A stretch of DNA of 24,951 nt from assembly GCA_943325515.2 (NCBI GenBank), contig CALPPS020000031.1, positions 1 through 24,951 on the forward strand, written 5' to 3'. A program made the position numbers and the translations under genes. Shown here one piece after another: positions 6,405 through 14,770 of the stretch. This DNA is from Flavobacterium psychrophilum. Its GTDB lineage: Bacteria > Bacteroidota > Bacteroidia > Flavobacteriales > Flavobacteriaceae. The notes under the pieces were generated by a model, which was not told where the DNA came from, made no database searches, and was given only the letters and a program-made list of their open reading frames with translations. Within the stretch, counting starts at the first letter, position 1. Each line of letters begins with the position of its first letter.

Positions 6405-7766
6405 TTATATTTCTTTCTTCAGTAAATAGGGTAACAAAAGAATATCTTTTATTCGTTTGTCTTCAACATTTCTTCGTTCTAGGATTAGGTTTTTTTCTTC
6501 AATCCCAGTAATTTTAGATGCCTTTATTAATAAACTAGAAACAGCTTGTTCTCTTCTTTTTACGGTTGCCGAAATGGTTTCAAGTTGATTGTTTTTTTCA
6601 AATAGTTGGTTAAGTTCATTTAATGAAATAAATTGATTTAGATTATTTAATAGGTAAGTCAATACAATTTTCTCATTCTCTTCAAATAATATTGGTTTTC
6701 TTTTATACACAAAGATTTGTTTTTTTTCAATATAAACAATTCCATTAAATGGTTTGAGAATAGCTTTAATTTTTTTTCTAAAAAACAAAATTAATACAAG
6801 AATAAAACTGAGCATAAAAAATAATAATGCATTTTTTAGATTATTATTTTGTTTCAAGGGAGAAATAAAAAAATAGGTAGCTTTTAGCTTTCCTCGAACA
6901 TCTTTAATATTTACTATATCAAAATATTTCAAATAATTATTTTGAAAAACTCCAACAATCTTATTTTCCTCTAGATAGCAATATTGGATATTAGGAAAAT
7001 ATTTTTGTTCATATTTATATAATTTGTTTTCACTCTCGTTTATTTCAAAATAAGTTGTTGATATAAACAATAAATTTCCATTTAATAAAACATTGCTAGT
7101 TGGATTAATTGTTTGTAAAATTGGATTATATTTTCCTATACAAAACCATTGCATTTTTGGCAAGTATAATTTCCATATAAAATTTTCAACTATTTTTTTT
7201 TCTGGAATATGATCTAAATCTTTGGTTGTTCCGCCAAAAACATAAAAATTATTTTCTTTTAAATAACTAAATGGAGCTGCTCTAGATTCAATTTTGTTAC
7301 TTCCTAGTGTTTGTACTTCTATCCATTCTCCTGTAATGAAATTAAATTTAGTTAATATGTTTTTTGTCGTAAACAACCCATAACCCCCAAAAAAATAAAT
7401 TTCTTTATTGTAAATAAAGTGAGATGCATAATATTGATTTTGATGTAAAAAGGAGTTGTCAATTCGTACAATGGAGTCGTTTCTAAATTCTAACACTGGG
7501 CCACAACCATCATGAACTAAGTAGGTTTTTTTGCCAATATTAAAAAATTTATACTCGTGCAGTTTAGCAGGGTACTCGGTGTGCTTAAATGCAATTCTTT
7601 TCATTGCATTGCCTTTAAATGCTAAAGAGTCGTTAATAATAAGTACTGGTTGTCTGGTTTTAGCTTCTCTAAATAATAGAAACTCTCCATTAAATTCAAA
7701 TTTTTGTGCTTTAGTAGTAATTGGTGCAAAGCAAAGTAGAAGTATTAAAAAAGAAATAGCACGCAT
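6405..7766 (-). CDS. kelch-like protein with one TM segment and C-terminal winged-helix-like domain
   Basis: 453 residues. A signal peptide spans ~1-20 (MRAISFLILLLCFAPITTKA). Residues ~25-300 are beta-rich with kelch-type blades, the clearest being IYFFGGYG at 123-130 with GEW at 146-148, and FYVFGGT at 174-180. One transmembrane helix follows at ~312-330 (ALLFFMLSFILVLILFF), then a basic stretch (RKKIKAILK). Residues ~345-445 are compatible with a winged helix: LFEENEKIVLTYLL, SLNELNQLFE, KRREQAVSSLL, and a final ERRNVEDKRIKD hairpin-like part. The predicted topology is propeller outside the cytoplasmic membrane and HTH-like domain in the cytoplasm. A one-protein signal transducer is therefore possible, but function is not known. 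DNA binding is an inference from pattern only. The gene stands alone. Confidence 0.7.
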   Translation of the reverse strand: MRAISFLILLLCFAPITTKAQKFEFNGEFLLFREAKTRQPVLIINDSLAFKGNAMKRIAFKHTEYPAKLHEYKFFNIGKKTYLVHDGCGPVLEFRNDSIVRIDNSFLHQNQYYASHFIYNKEIYFFGGYGLFTTKNILTKFNFITGEWIEVQTLGSNKIESRAAPFSYLKENNFYVFGGTTKDLDHIPEKKIVENFIWKLYLPKMQWFCIGKYNPILQTINPTSNVLLNGNLLFISTTYFEINESENKLYKYEQKYFPNIQYCYLEENKIVGVFQNNYLKYFDIVNIKDVRGKLKATYFFISPLKQNNNLKNALLFFMLSFILVLILFFRKKIKAILKPFNGIVYIEKKQIFVYKRKPILFEENEKIVLTYLLNNLNQFISLNELNQLFEKNNQLETISATVKRREQAVSSLLIKASKITGIEEKNLILERRNVEDKRIKDILLLPYLLKKEI

Positions 7767-7876
7767 GTTATATAGTATTTTGGACTAGTATATTCTAAAA
7801 TTCAAATATCTAAATTTATCTTTATCTATAACTAAATAATATACGAAATTGTATTTTCTACTATTTTTTTATTTGA

Positions 7877-7910
7877 ATAAAAAAACCACCAAAATTACTT
7901 TTGATGGTTT
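7877..7910 (-). terminator. hairpin terminator inside R2 copy B
   Basis: On the - strand AAACCATCAAAA pairs with TTTTGGTGGTTT (one T-G wobble) around a GTAA loop, followed by a T run. It is placed to end the DUF4160/DUF2442 transcript. Confidence 0.7.
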
Positions 7911-7955
7911 CTATTATTTTATAAGTAGAATCTTTGTGGTTCCCCTTTGTGTTAC
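7877..7955. repeat. dispersed repeat R2, copy B
   Basis: 79 nt aligning to 3642-3738: the same CCACC...GATGG hairpin, CTATTATTTT, TAGAAT, TTTGTGGTTC and TTTGTGTTAC, but lacking ~21 nt between the last two blocks. It lies 3' of the DUF4160/DUF2442 pair. Confidence 0.85.
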
Positions 7956-8007
7956 ATATCTGAGTGGTAGGGTTTTTAGTTCTTAAGAATGAAAAATACT
8001 TTTTGAC

Positions 8008-8244
8008 TTACATTTTTAAGTTTTCAAGTAAAAATTCAGGAGAAAAATCAGCGCCATTTTCCCATTCTAAAGTCCAAGAATTGAGTTTGAATTTTTTAAA
8101 CGTTTCTAATTCCTTAAGAGGTAAAAATAGTTTGGTATGTAGATGATTTTCAAAATCAAATACTCCTTTTTTATTATTATTAAATTCTAATTCTATTTTA
8201 TAATCTTTCAAATAGTTTGCGTTAGTTATCCAGATCAATCCCAT
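8008..8244 (-). CDS. DUF2442 protein
   Basis: 78 residues matching the DUF2442 pattern: an N-terminal WITNANYLKDYKIELEF strand pair, GVFDFENHL, a PLKELETFKKFKL stretch, and the closing LEWENGADFSPEFLLENL. DUF2442 members are small proteins often encoded beside DUF4160. The pair has a toxin-antitoxin-like layout, but I cannot state an activity. The start codon is 6 nt after the DUF4160 stop, so the two form one unit. It is flanked by R2 on the 3' side. Confidence 0.85.
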   Translation of the reverse strand: MGLIWITNANYLKDYKIELEFNNNKKGVFDFENHLHTKLFLPLKELETFKKFKLNSWTLEWENGADFSPEFLLENLKM

Positions 8245-8250
8245 GATTTA

Positions 8251-8508
8251 TTATTTTAGTGGTTCAATTTTTTTTGGCAATTCCCCATTTTGAGCTAGTT
8301 CCCAGTTTTCAATTAATTCTTTTTTATGCAATTCCATCCATTCAAAAACCAATTTCAAGGCTCTTTTAGGCATGAAGCCTTCCACAATTTCATCTTCAAT
8401 ATTTATAACTGCTTTAAAATCGCCATAAACAACATGAAAATGTGGCGGATTATGATCATTAAAAAACATCTGTATTATAATTCCATAAAAGCGACATATT
8501 TCTGGCAT
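8251..8508 (-). CDS. DUF4160 protein
   Basis: 85 residues, the normal size for DUF4160. The family signature is clear: MPEICRFYGIIIQMFFNDHNPPHFHV, with His19, His23 and His25 in DHNPPHFHV, then a YGDFKAVINIEDEIVEG strand pair and an acidic/hydrophobic helix containing WMELHKKELIENWELAQ. The clustered histidines suggest metal or nucleic-acid contacts, but no function is established that I can cite. It is the first gene of the pair with DUF2442, with its promoter box in repeat R1. Confidence 0.88.
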   Translation of the reverse strand: MPEICRFYGIIIQMFFNDHNPPHFHVVYGDFKAVINIEDEIVEGFMPKRALKLVFEWMELHKKELIENWELAQNGELPKKIEPLK

Positions 8509-8528
8509 ATTTCCACTATTTTCAAAAA

Positions 8529-8536
8529 CAAATATA
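8529..8536 (-). promoter_or_regulatory. promoter -7 box of the DUF4160/DUF2442 pair
   Basis: TATATTTG on the - strand, 20 nt before the DUF4160 ATG, the same distance as in the first cassette. The -33 element is weak. Confidence 0.6.
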
Positions 8537-8580
8537 CAAAAATCGTATTAAAAAAGGAATTGTTTGATTTTTGACTAAAC

Positions 8581-8609
8581 AAAAAACCAAAATTGCTTTT
8601 GATGGTTTT
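8581..8609 (-). terminator. probable terminator of the nuo operon
   Basis: The R1 hairpin (CAAAA-GCAA-TTTTG core, GGTTTTTT tail on the - strand), 23 nt after the nuoN stop codon. Confidence 0.6.
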
Positions 8610-8632
8610 CTGTATAAATAGGTAATGAGTTT

Positions 8633-10003
8633 TTAGCTCAATAAATTGGTTACAAAGGAAGGATAAAGTCCCATTAAGATGTTTAGCAAAATAGCTACGA
8701 ATGCCACAAAATAATACACAAACGGCACTGCTTGTTTTTCTTCAGTAGGCTCTTTGGTATACATTGCCAAAATCAATTTGAAATAGTAGCCTATACTAAT
8801 GATAGAGTTGAGTACTCCAGCAATCACTACAACCAAGAAACCAGCTTTGATAGTTTGACTGAACAACATAAACTTAGCAAAAAATCCAGCAAAAATTGGA
8901 ATTCCTGCCATCGATAAAAGTGAAGCCGTTAAGACAGCAGCTAATAGTGGGTTGGTTTTTCCTAAGCCGTTGAAGTTGGTAATATCTTCGTTGTCTTTGT
9001 TACGAGTTACATAAATAATTACCGCAAATGATGCGATACCTGATAAAGCATAGGCTGCGGTATAATATAACAGTGTACTTGCTGCAGTGGTTAAACTCAA
9101 AATCGCCATCAACATAAATCCAGCATGAGAAATACCAGAGAAAGCCAACATACGTTTCACATTATCTTGACGCAACGCCATGATATTTCCAACGGTCATA
9201 GAAAGTATTGAAACCACCACAATCACCATTTCAAACGTCGGGGTTAATGATTCCGTCATGCCACTTACTAATTTGTATAATGCTGCCATAGCTACCACTT
9301 TAGCTAAAGTACTCATAGTGGCTGTCGTCATAGATGGTGCCCCTTCATAAACATCGGGTGCCCAAAAATGGAATGGAGCCGCTGCTATTTTGAATAACAT
9401 CCCGATAATCATCATCGTCACTCCTATTGGGAACCAAATCGGAATTCCAGCACCTGAGGATAAATCTTTGATTTCGGCCAAGTCAAAATAACCTGTAGCT
9501 CCGTAAATTAAGCAAATTCCAAATAAAATAATTCCCGAAGCAAATGATCCCATCAAGAAATATTTCATTCCGGCTTCATTACTTTTTACATCTAATCTTC
9601 GGCTTGCTGCTAATATGTATAAAGAAATAGATAGCACTTCAATACCTAAGAAAAACATCGATAAGTTTCCAAAAGAAACCATGGCAACTGCTCCGGCCAA
9701 AAGGAATATTTTGATAGCAATAAAATCGGATAGTTTAGTGGGATGGTCTTTGTAGAAATCGCCACTTAAAGCAATTAAGAAAATAGTTAACACTATAAAT
9801 AAACTTGAAAACGCTACTGAAAATTTGTCAACAACAATCATGTTGTTGTAGTAAGCTTGTGGCGCATTAAATTCGGAAACTGTAAGACCAAGGATGGCTA
9901 TTAAACCAAGTATCGCAACCGGAACTAACAGCTTTCTTAAATTAAAGATTTCAGCAATAAGGCAAAAAACACCTAAACCTGATATGGCAATTAATGTATT
10001 CAT
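8633..10003 (-). CDS. nuoN: NADH-quinone oxidoreductase subunit N
   Basis: 456 residues, multi-spanning, one of the three antiporter-like proton-pumping subunits of complex I. The key TM5 glutamate is Glu122 in FFLGIEVLSISLYILAA and the central lysine is Lys205 in MLFKIAAAPFHFWAPD, which leads into the family hallmark APFHFWAPDVYEGAP. The protein sits in the cytoplasmic membrane next to NuoM. It is the last gene of the nuo operon, separated from nuoM by 594 nt of repeats and a four-helix-bundle gene, so its expression relative to the rest may differ. The ATG at 10003 follows an A/T-rich leader. A hairpin terminator follows. Confidence 0.96.
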   Translation of the reverse strand: MNTLIAISGLGVFCLIAEIFNLRKLLVPVAILGLIAILGLTVSEFNAPQAYYNNMIVVDKFSVAFSSLFIVLTIFLIALSGDFYKDHPTKLSDFIAIKIFLLAGAVAMVSFGNLSMFFLGIEVLSISLYILAASRRLDVKSNEAGMKYFLMGSFASGIILFGICLIYGATGYFDLAEIKDLSSGAGIPIWFPIGVTMMIIGMLFKIAAAPFHFWAPDVYEGAPSMTTATMSTLAKVVAMAALYKLVSGMTESLTPTFEMVIVVVSILSMTVGNIMALRQDNVKRMLAFSGISHAGFMLMAILSLTTAASTLLYYTAAYALSGIASFAVIIYVTRNKDNEDITNFNGLGKTNPLLAAVLTASLLSMAGIPIFAGFFAKFMLFSQTIKAGFLVVVIAGVLNSIISIGYYFKLILAMYTKEPTEEKQAVPFVYYFVAFVAILLNILMGLYPSFVTNLLS

Positions 10004-10008
10004 TTTTT

Positions 10009-10213
10009 ATTTAGGATTTGGGATTTAGGATTTAGGAATGGTTTCCATAAAGCTAAACCTCTTTATTATTTATTATTTAGGATTTGGAATTTAGGATTAA
10101 GGATTTGATGTCCTTTAAAGTTAAAATCTAAATCTGTTTTTTACATTTTTAAGTAAGGAAAGCAATTGAATTTCATTTTATAAAACCTAAATCCCAATTC
10201 CTTAATCCTTAAT
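10009..10213. repeat. heptad arrays between nuoN and the four-helix-bundle gene
   Basis: Three arrays of an ATTTAGG-type heptad. Array 1 (10009-10037) has four units in + orientation, array 2 (10075-10107) has four to five, and array 3 (10186-10213) has four units in inverted form (CCTAAAT/CCTTAAT). Array 3 ends exactly at the stop codon of the four-helix-bundle gene. Between arrays 2 and 3 the sequence shows no gene. Arrays 2 and 3 could fold on each other in the nuo transcript. Confidence 0.85.
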
Positions 10214-10507
10214 TTATTTTTTGTTTTTTATTGTTTTTATAGCTGCAGAAAAAATGGATGTTAATTCATTAGCTTCTTTTATTAATTTTTCTAATTCTAT
10301 TTTGTCACATTCTATTTCTAATTCTTTAATAAATTCTAACCAAAATAAACTTTCATCTGCTTCTTCATCTACTATTTTTAATTTGTTTAAGAAATCGCTC
10401 TCAGATTTTCCTCTGCATACTGCTCTGTAATTGGCAGCTACCGAAGAAGAAGATTTAAAAAGTTGATATGTAATAACATCGACTGCTTTATTTTTCTCAA
10501 TCTCCAT
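10214..10507 (-). CDS. four-helix-bundle protein (23S rRNA-intervening-sequence/bAvd-like), 5' end damaged
   Basis: 97 residues from the first ATG. It matches the four-helix-bundle family (TIGR02436/S23): YQLFKSSSSVAANYRAVCRGKSESDFLNKLKIVDEEADESLFWLEF is the conserved core (residues ~14-59), followed by a last helix EANELTSIF. The family usually has ~115-125 residues. The missing N-terminal helix is present upstream in frame: ACA at 10567 begins TKEELKKRTKSFAIKVFKF, and an in-frame TAA lies just above it. The codon where a start would be expected (10570-10568) is AAG and no ATG, GTG or TTG exists before 10507. Either the start codon mutated or a shortened protein is made. The family's role outside rRNA insertions and retroelements is unknown. 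It sits inside the nuo operon between heptad arrays, which suggests insertion. Confidence 0.75.
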   Translation of the reverse strand: MEIEKNKAVDVITYQLFKSSSSVAANYRAVCRGKSESDFLNKLKIVDEEADESLFWLEFIKELEIECDKIELEKLIKEANELTSIFSAAIKTIKNKK

Positions 10508-10573
10508 TAAAAATTTAAAAACTTTAATGGCAAAAGATTTTGTTCTCTTCTTTAACTCTTCTTTTGTCTTAAA

Positions 10574-10602
10574 TCCTTAATCCTAAATTCTAAATCCTTA
10601 AT
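10574..10602. repeat. heptad array starting at the nuoM stop codon
   Basis: Four CCTTAAT/CCTAAAT-type units on the + strand (AT.AAGG/ATTTAGG type on the transcript). The unit at 10596-10602 contains the nuoM stop codon (10600-10598). Together with 10186-10213, this array brackets the four-helix-bundle gene in the same orientation. Confidence 0.85.
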
Positions 10603-12031
10603 TAATAGTAGTTAAAATTTCTTTTAAACTTGGCGTTACCAAATCTACAATAGGCTTTGGATACAATCCGAAGAATAATAAAAAGGCGATGATTACCACA
10701 AATGTGATCGCTTCATTAGTGGTTACGTCTGCAAATACTTTAGAGTTAGTTTCACCCAACATTACATCTTGAAACATTTTCAACATATAATACGCTCCTA
10801 AAATAATGGTAGTTCCCCCTAAAACGGCAAACCAAATATTTACTTGACTTAAACTATATAACACGGTAAATTCTCCCACAAAGTTGAATGTTCCCGGTAA
10901 AGCCACAGAAGCTAAAACCAAAATCATAAACATCGAAGTGAACTTAGGCGTTTGTGAACGAATTCCACCTAAATCGGCTATGGTTCTCGTTTCATATCTT
11001 CTGAAAATTACTTCAGCGGCGAAGAATAATTCAACAATCACAAAACCGTGAGCAATCATTTGTGAAACTGCACCGCTTAATCCATCAAGTGTTAACGTGT
11101 AACAACCCGCGGCAATTAAACCAACGTGGGCTAAGGAAGAATAAGCCAATAATTTTTTCAGATCTTTTTGGCGTAACGCTACAATTGAACCATAGATGAC
11201 ACCTGCAATACTCAACCCAATTAAGATTGGCATGTATTCTTTTGCAGCATCAGGTGCGATAGGCAATTGCCAACGAATAACGCTGTACAATCCCATTTTT
11301 AGCATAATACCTGATAGAAGCATGGTTCCAACAGTTGGCGCTTTTTGGTATACTTTTGCCTGCCAAGTGTGGAAAGGAATAATTGGAATTTTAATAGCAT
11401 AAGCCAAGAAAAAAGCAAAGAAAATCCAGTATTGTTCAGCTGCACTTAAGTCTAATTTGTATAAGTCATCTAAAAGGAAACTACCCGCTTTTGAATATAA
11501 ATAAGCAAAAGCTATTAGCATAAAAAGTGAACCTCCAAGAGTATAAATGAAGAATTTCAGCACCGCTTTTTTGCGTTCTTCGGCATCGCCATTACCCCAT
11601 ATTAAAGCAATGAAGTAGATTGGAATTAAAGCCAATTCCCAGAAAATATAATATAATAAACCATCTGCCGCTAGGAAAGTTCCTGTCATCGCAAATGACA
11701 TGAACAATACTAGAGCATAGAAGTTTTTAGCATTTGAAAAATTATTTCCAAAAGAAGAGAAAATAATCAAAGGAGTTAAAGCCGTCGTCAATAAAACCAT
11801 CGCCATCGATAAACCATCGGCTTTAAAAGCTAAAGCTATTTTTGGATTGTCAATCCAACTTCCCATGAAGCTGATACTTGTCCCATGATTTAGTAAGTTT
11901 AACAAATACAAAGACAAACCTAAAGCACCTAGACTGAAAACAAGCGCCACTTTGGGAGCTAACTTATCTCCGGCTAAAAGCGTGGCAACTGAACCAACAA
12001 GAAGTAGTAATAATATAGTAGTTACATCCAT
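10598..12031 (-). CDS. nuoM: NADH-quinone oxidoreductase subunit M
   Basis: 477 residues, antiporter-like membrane subunit of complex I. Glu132 in YYIFWELALIPIYFIALIWG is the conserved TM5 glutamate, and Lys214 with His221 lies in AIKIPIIPFHTWQAKVY; PFHTWQAKVYQKAPT is the NuoM signature. It pumps protons between NuoL and NuoN. The ATG at 12031 lies 10 nt after the nuoL stop. Its stop codon is part of a heptad array, after which the operon is interrupted for 594 nt before nuoN. Confidence 0.97.
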   Translation of the reverse strand: MDVTTILLLLLVGSVATLLAGDKLAPKVALVFSLGALGLSLYLLNLLNHGTSISFMGSWIDNPKIALAFKADGLSMAMVLLTTALTPLIIFSSFGNNFSNAKNFYALVLFMSFAMTGTFLAADGLLYYIFWELALIPIYFIALIWGNGDAEERKKAVLKFFIYTLGGSLFMLIAFAYLYSKAGSFLLDDLYKLDLSAAEQYWIFFAFFLAYAIKIPIIPFHTWQAKVYQKAPTVGTMLLSGIMLKMGLYSVIRWQLPIAPDAAKEYMPILIGLSIAGVIYGSIVALRQKDLKKLLAYSSLAHVGLIAAGCYTLTLDGLSGAVSQMIAHGFVIVELFFAAEVIFRRYETRTIADLGGIRSQTPKFTSMFMILVLASVALPGTFNFVGEFTVLYSLSQVNIWFAVLGGTTIILGAYYMLKMFQDVMLGETNSKVFADVTTNEAITFVVIIAFLLFFGLYPKPIVDLVTPSLKEILTTIN

Positions 12032-12041
12032 TATGTAAAAA

Positions 12042-13928
12042 TTATTGAGCGATATGCGTTATAAATAAATAAGTTATGATGGCACAAACTCCGATTACAA
12101 AAACAAAAAGGTATAATCCAATATTTCCGTTGTGTAATTTTTTGCCTTTAGTTCCCAATCCATTGGCAACTATTCCCAAACTGAAAACCACTTTGCCTAA
12201 AGCCGGTTCTAATGTAGTGCGGAAGAAGTTTGCCAAACTGTTGATAGGTTTTACTATTAGGAAAGTATAAAATTCGTCCACATAATATTTATTGTAAATC
12301 GTTTTGTTTAAACCAACAATTTCAGAATCTTCTTTAGGAACAAAAGCCTGTTTGATGTATTTGGCATTTGCCCAAATAATTCCAACAATCGCTCCAGCTA
12401 ATGCGATTCCCATCAACATGTATTCTTGCATTCCAAGATGATGCGCTTCGTGTTTTCCTGATAAAATGGGTTCTAAAAAATGATTTAACCAAGTGCTTCC
12501 GGGTAAGTTAATAGCTCCACCAATAGCGGCTAAAATAGCCAAGATTACTAATGGAATGGTCATTAAACTTGGGCTTTCGTGCAGGTGGTGTTTTTGTTCG
12601 TCTGTTCCTCTGAATTCTTTGAAGAAAGTCAGGTACATCAATCGGAACATATAAAAAGCAGTCATAATTGACGCAATCGAAGCAACTATCCATAATACCT
12701 TATTGTGTTCAAAAGCCACCATTAGAATTTCATCTTTCGACCAAAAACCAGCAAATGGGAAAATACCGGCTATCGCCAAAGTAGAAATCATCATGGTCCA
12801 AAAAGTGATTGGCATCGCTTTGCGCAAACCACCCATTTTTCGCATGTCTTGTTCACCGTGCAAACCGTGAATTACAGAACCTGAGCCTAAGAACAAACAC
12901 GCTTTGAAAAACGCATGAGTAATTACGTGAAAAACCGCAACAGTATAAGCACCAAGTCCTAAAGCTAAAAACATTAATCCTAACTGCGAAACAGTAGAAT
13001 AAGCCAATACTTTTTTAATATCGTTTTGTAATAAACCAATGGAAGCAGCAACTAAAGCAGTAATCGCACCAACAATGGCGATTATATTTTGAACATCTGG
13101 CGTTAAATCAAATAAGAAGTTCATTCTGGTTACCATAAAAATACCTGCCGTTACCATGGTTGCAGCGTGGATTAACGCAGAAACTGGTGTTGGTCCAGCC
13201 ATCGCATCAGGTAACCAAGTGTATAATGGTAATTGTGCTGATTTACCCGTGGCACCAATGAACAAACAAAGTGCGGCAACACCCAATAAAGCAGTGTTCA
13301 CATCTCCTGCTGCAACCGCATGTTTTAGTTCGCTGTAGTTTAACGTAGAGAACATCGTGGCCAAAATGAACATTCCAATAAGGAAACCTAAATCGCCAAT
13401 ACGATTCATGATGAAAGCTTTTTTCGCGGCATCGTTATACGATTGGTTTTTATACCAAAATCCGATAAGTAAGTAGGAGCAAAGTCCAACGCCTTCCCAA
13501 CCAATAAACATCACCAATAAGTTACTTCCAATAACCAAGGTTATCATGAAGAACACGAACAAATTCAAATAGGCAAAGAACTTATGACTATTCTCATCGT
13601 CATACATATAGCTGATGGAGTATAAGTGAATTAACGAACCAATTCCAGTGACAAATAACAACCACAATAATGACAATTGGTCTAATAAAATTCCAAATTC
13701 TAATTTAAAATTACTAACCTGAATCCAATCAAATAAAGATATTTCAAATGGTTTTCCGTTTTGGTTCAATTGAGCAAAAAAGCAAATTGATAATAAAAAG
13801 GAAACCACTACAGTCAGTGTTCCGACAACACCTGAAACCGCTCTACTTACTTTTTTACCAAAGAAAACATTGAAAAGAAATCCAACAAATGGAGATAAAA
13901 GTAATGCTAATGCTAATTTTGTTTCCAT
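12042..13928 (-). CDS. nuoL: NADH-quinone oxidoreductase subunit L
   Basis: 628 residues, distal antiporter-like subunit with the long C-terminal lateral helix region. Key charges are Glu145 in FIGWEGVGLCSYLLIGFW and Lys229 in GATGKSAQLPLYTWLPD, almost the E. coli positions (144 and 229). The WLPDAMAGPTPVSALIHAATMV signature follows. A histidine-rich hydrophilic loop (EQKHHLHES and GKHEAHHLG, about residues 450-500) precedes the C-terminal helices. It starts 6 nt after nuoK. Confidence 0.97.
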   Translation of the reverse strand: METKLALALLLSPFVGFLFNVFFGKKVSRAVSGVVGTLTVVVSFLLSICFFAQLNQNGKPFEISLFDWIQVSNFKLEFGILLDQLSLLWLLFVTGIGSLIHLYSISYMYDDENSHKFFAYLNLFVFFMITLVIGSNLLVMFIGWEGVGLCSYLLIGFWYKNQSYNDAAKKAFIMNRIGDLGFLIGMFILATMFSTLNYSELKHAVAAGDVNTALLGVAALCLFIGATGKSAQLPLYTWLPDAMAGPTPVSALIHAATMVTAGIFMVTRMNFLFDLTPDVQNIIAIVGAITALVAASIGLLQNDIKKVLAYSTVSQLGLMFLALGLGAYTVAVFHVITHAFFKACLFLGSGSVIHGLHGEQDMRKMGGLRKAMPITFWTMMISTLAIAGIFPFAGFWSKDEILMVAFEHNKVLWIVASIASIMTAFYMFRLMYLTFFKEFRGTDEQKHHLHESPSLMTIPLVILAILAAIGGAINLPGSTWLNHFLEPILSGKHEAHHLGMQEYMLMGIALAGAIVGIIWANAKYIKQAFVPKEDSEIVGLNKTIYNKYYVDEFYTFLIVKPINSLANFFRTTLEPALGKVVFSLGIVANGLGTKGKKLHNGNIGLYLFVFVIGVCAIITYLFITHIAQ

Positions 13929-13934
13929 CCCAGA

Positions 13935-14255
13935 TTATCCTTTTAAATTCTTTAAATTATCAATATCAATGGAACCTAAGTTTCTATAAACTGAAACTAA
14001 GATTGCCAGTCCTACTGCTACTTCTGCAGCAGCAACTGCCATCGAAAAGAATACAAAAACTTGTCCTTCGGCATCTTGGTGATAAGTTGAAAATGCTACA
14101 AATAATAAGTTTACCGCATTTAGCATGATCTCAATAGACATGAATACGATGATCGCATTACGTCTATACAATACACCAAAAACCCCGATACAAAAAAGCA
14201 GTACCGAAAGAAAAATGTAGTTTTCTATTCCTATTTGATTTAAAATATTATTCAT
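13935..14255 (-). CDS. nuoK: NADH-quinone oxidoreductase subunit K
   Basis: 106 residues, three membrane helices (homologue of mitochondrial ND4L). The two buried glutamates needed for proton transfer are Glu42 in [14 protein letters not shown] and Glu78 in [11 protein letters not shown]. The ATG overlaps the nuoJ stop codon by one base (TAATG), typical translational coupling. Confidence 0.97.
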   Translation of the reverse strand: MNNILNQIGIENYIFLSVLLFCIGVFGVLYRRNAIIVFMSIEIMLNAVNLLFVAFSTYHQDAEGQVFVFFSMAVAAAEVAVGLAILVSVYRNLGSIDIDNLKNLKG

Positions 14256-14770
14256 TATTTTTTCTCAGTTTTTTCTTTTTTTGACAATAAAACTACACCA
14301 ATCATAGCCACTAGTAATAAGATAGAAGCAAATTCGAAGGGCACCATATATTCGTTCAATAAAACAGTCCCTAGTTTTCTAATAGATTGAAAATCTTCAC
14401 CTGAAACATCATAATCACCTAAAATAGTTTTTGAATTGATGAAAATCGTAATTAAAACTACGCTGGTTATAATAAAAACCACAATAGCACCAAGTCTTGT
14501 AATACGCGGTTTATGAACTTCGTCTTCTTTATTAAGATTCATTAACATAATCGTAAATAGAAAAAGAACCATTATAGCTCCTGAGTAAACTATGATATGT
14601 ACAATCGCTAAAAATTGCGCATTGAAAAGTAAATAGTGACCCGCAATCGAAAAGAAACAGATTACTAAGTAAATAGCACTATGAATTGGGTTTTTACTAT
14701 AAATGGTTAAAAAAGCCGCAGCCAATGTAATAGCTGATAAAAAGTAGAATATAATTAATATTGGCGACAT
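14255..14770 (-). CDS. nuoJ: NADH-quinone oxidoreductase subunit J
   Basis: 171 residues, five predicted membrane helices (ND6 homologue). The conserved segment [46 protein letters not shown] spans TM2-TM3, where the pi-bulge region couples quinone chemistry to pumping. The C-terminus is lysine-rich (SKKEKTEKK). The start overlaps nuoI by one base (TAATG). Confidence 0.96.
   Translation of the reverse strand: MSPILIIFYFLSAITLAAAFLTIYSKNPIHSAIYLVICFFSIAGHYLLFNAQFLAIVHIIVYSGAIMVLFLFTIMLMNLNKEDEVHKPRITRLGAIVVFIITSVVLITIFINSKTILGDYDVSGEDFQSIRKLGTVLLNEYMVPFEFASILLLVAMIGVVLLSKKEKTEKK

Larger units (their letters stand above)
8524..8609. repeat. dispersed repeat R1, copy B
   Basis: 86 nt, identical to 4413-4497 except for one extra A. 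It lies between the nuoN stop codon and the DUF4160 start, and carries the same hairpin and promoter box. Confidence 0.95.

Noticed and set aside
3642..8609. R1/R2 and the intervening ~5 kb as a composite transposon
   Set aside because: No transposase or integrase gene occurs in the block; R1 and R2 are direct, not inverted, between copies, and no target duplications are seen.
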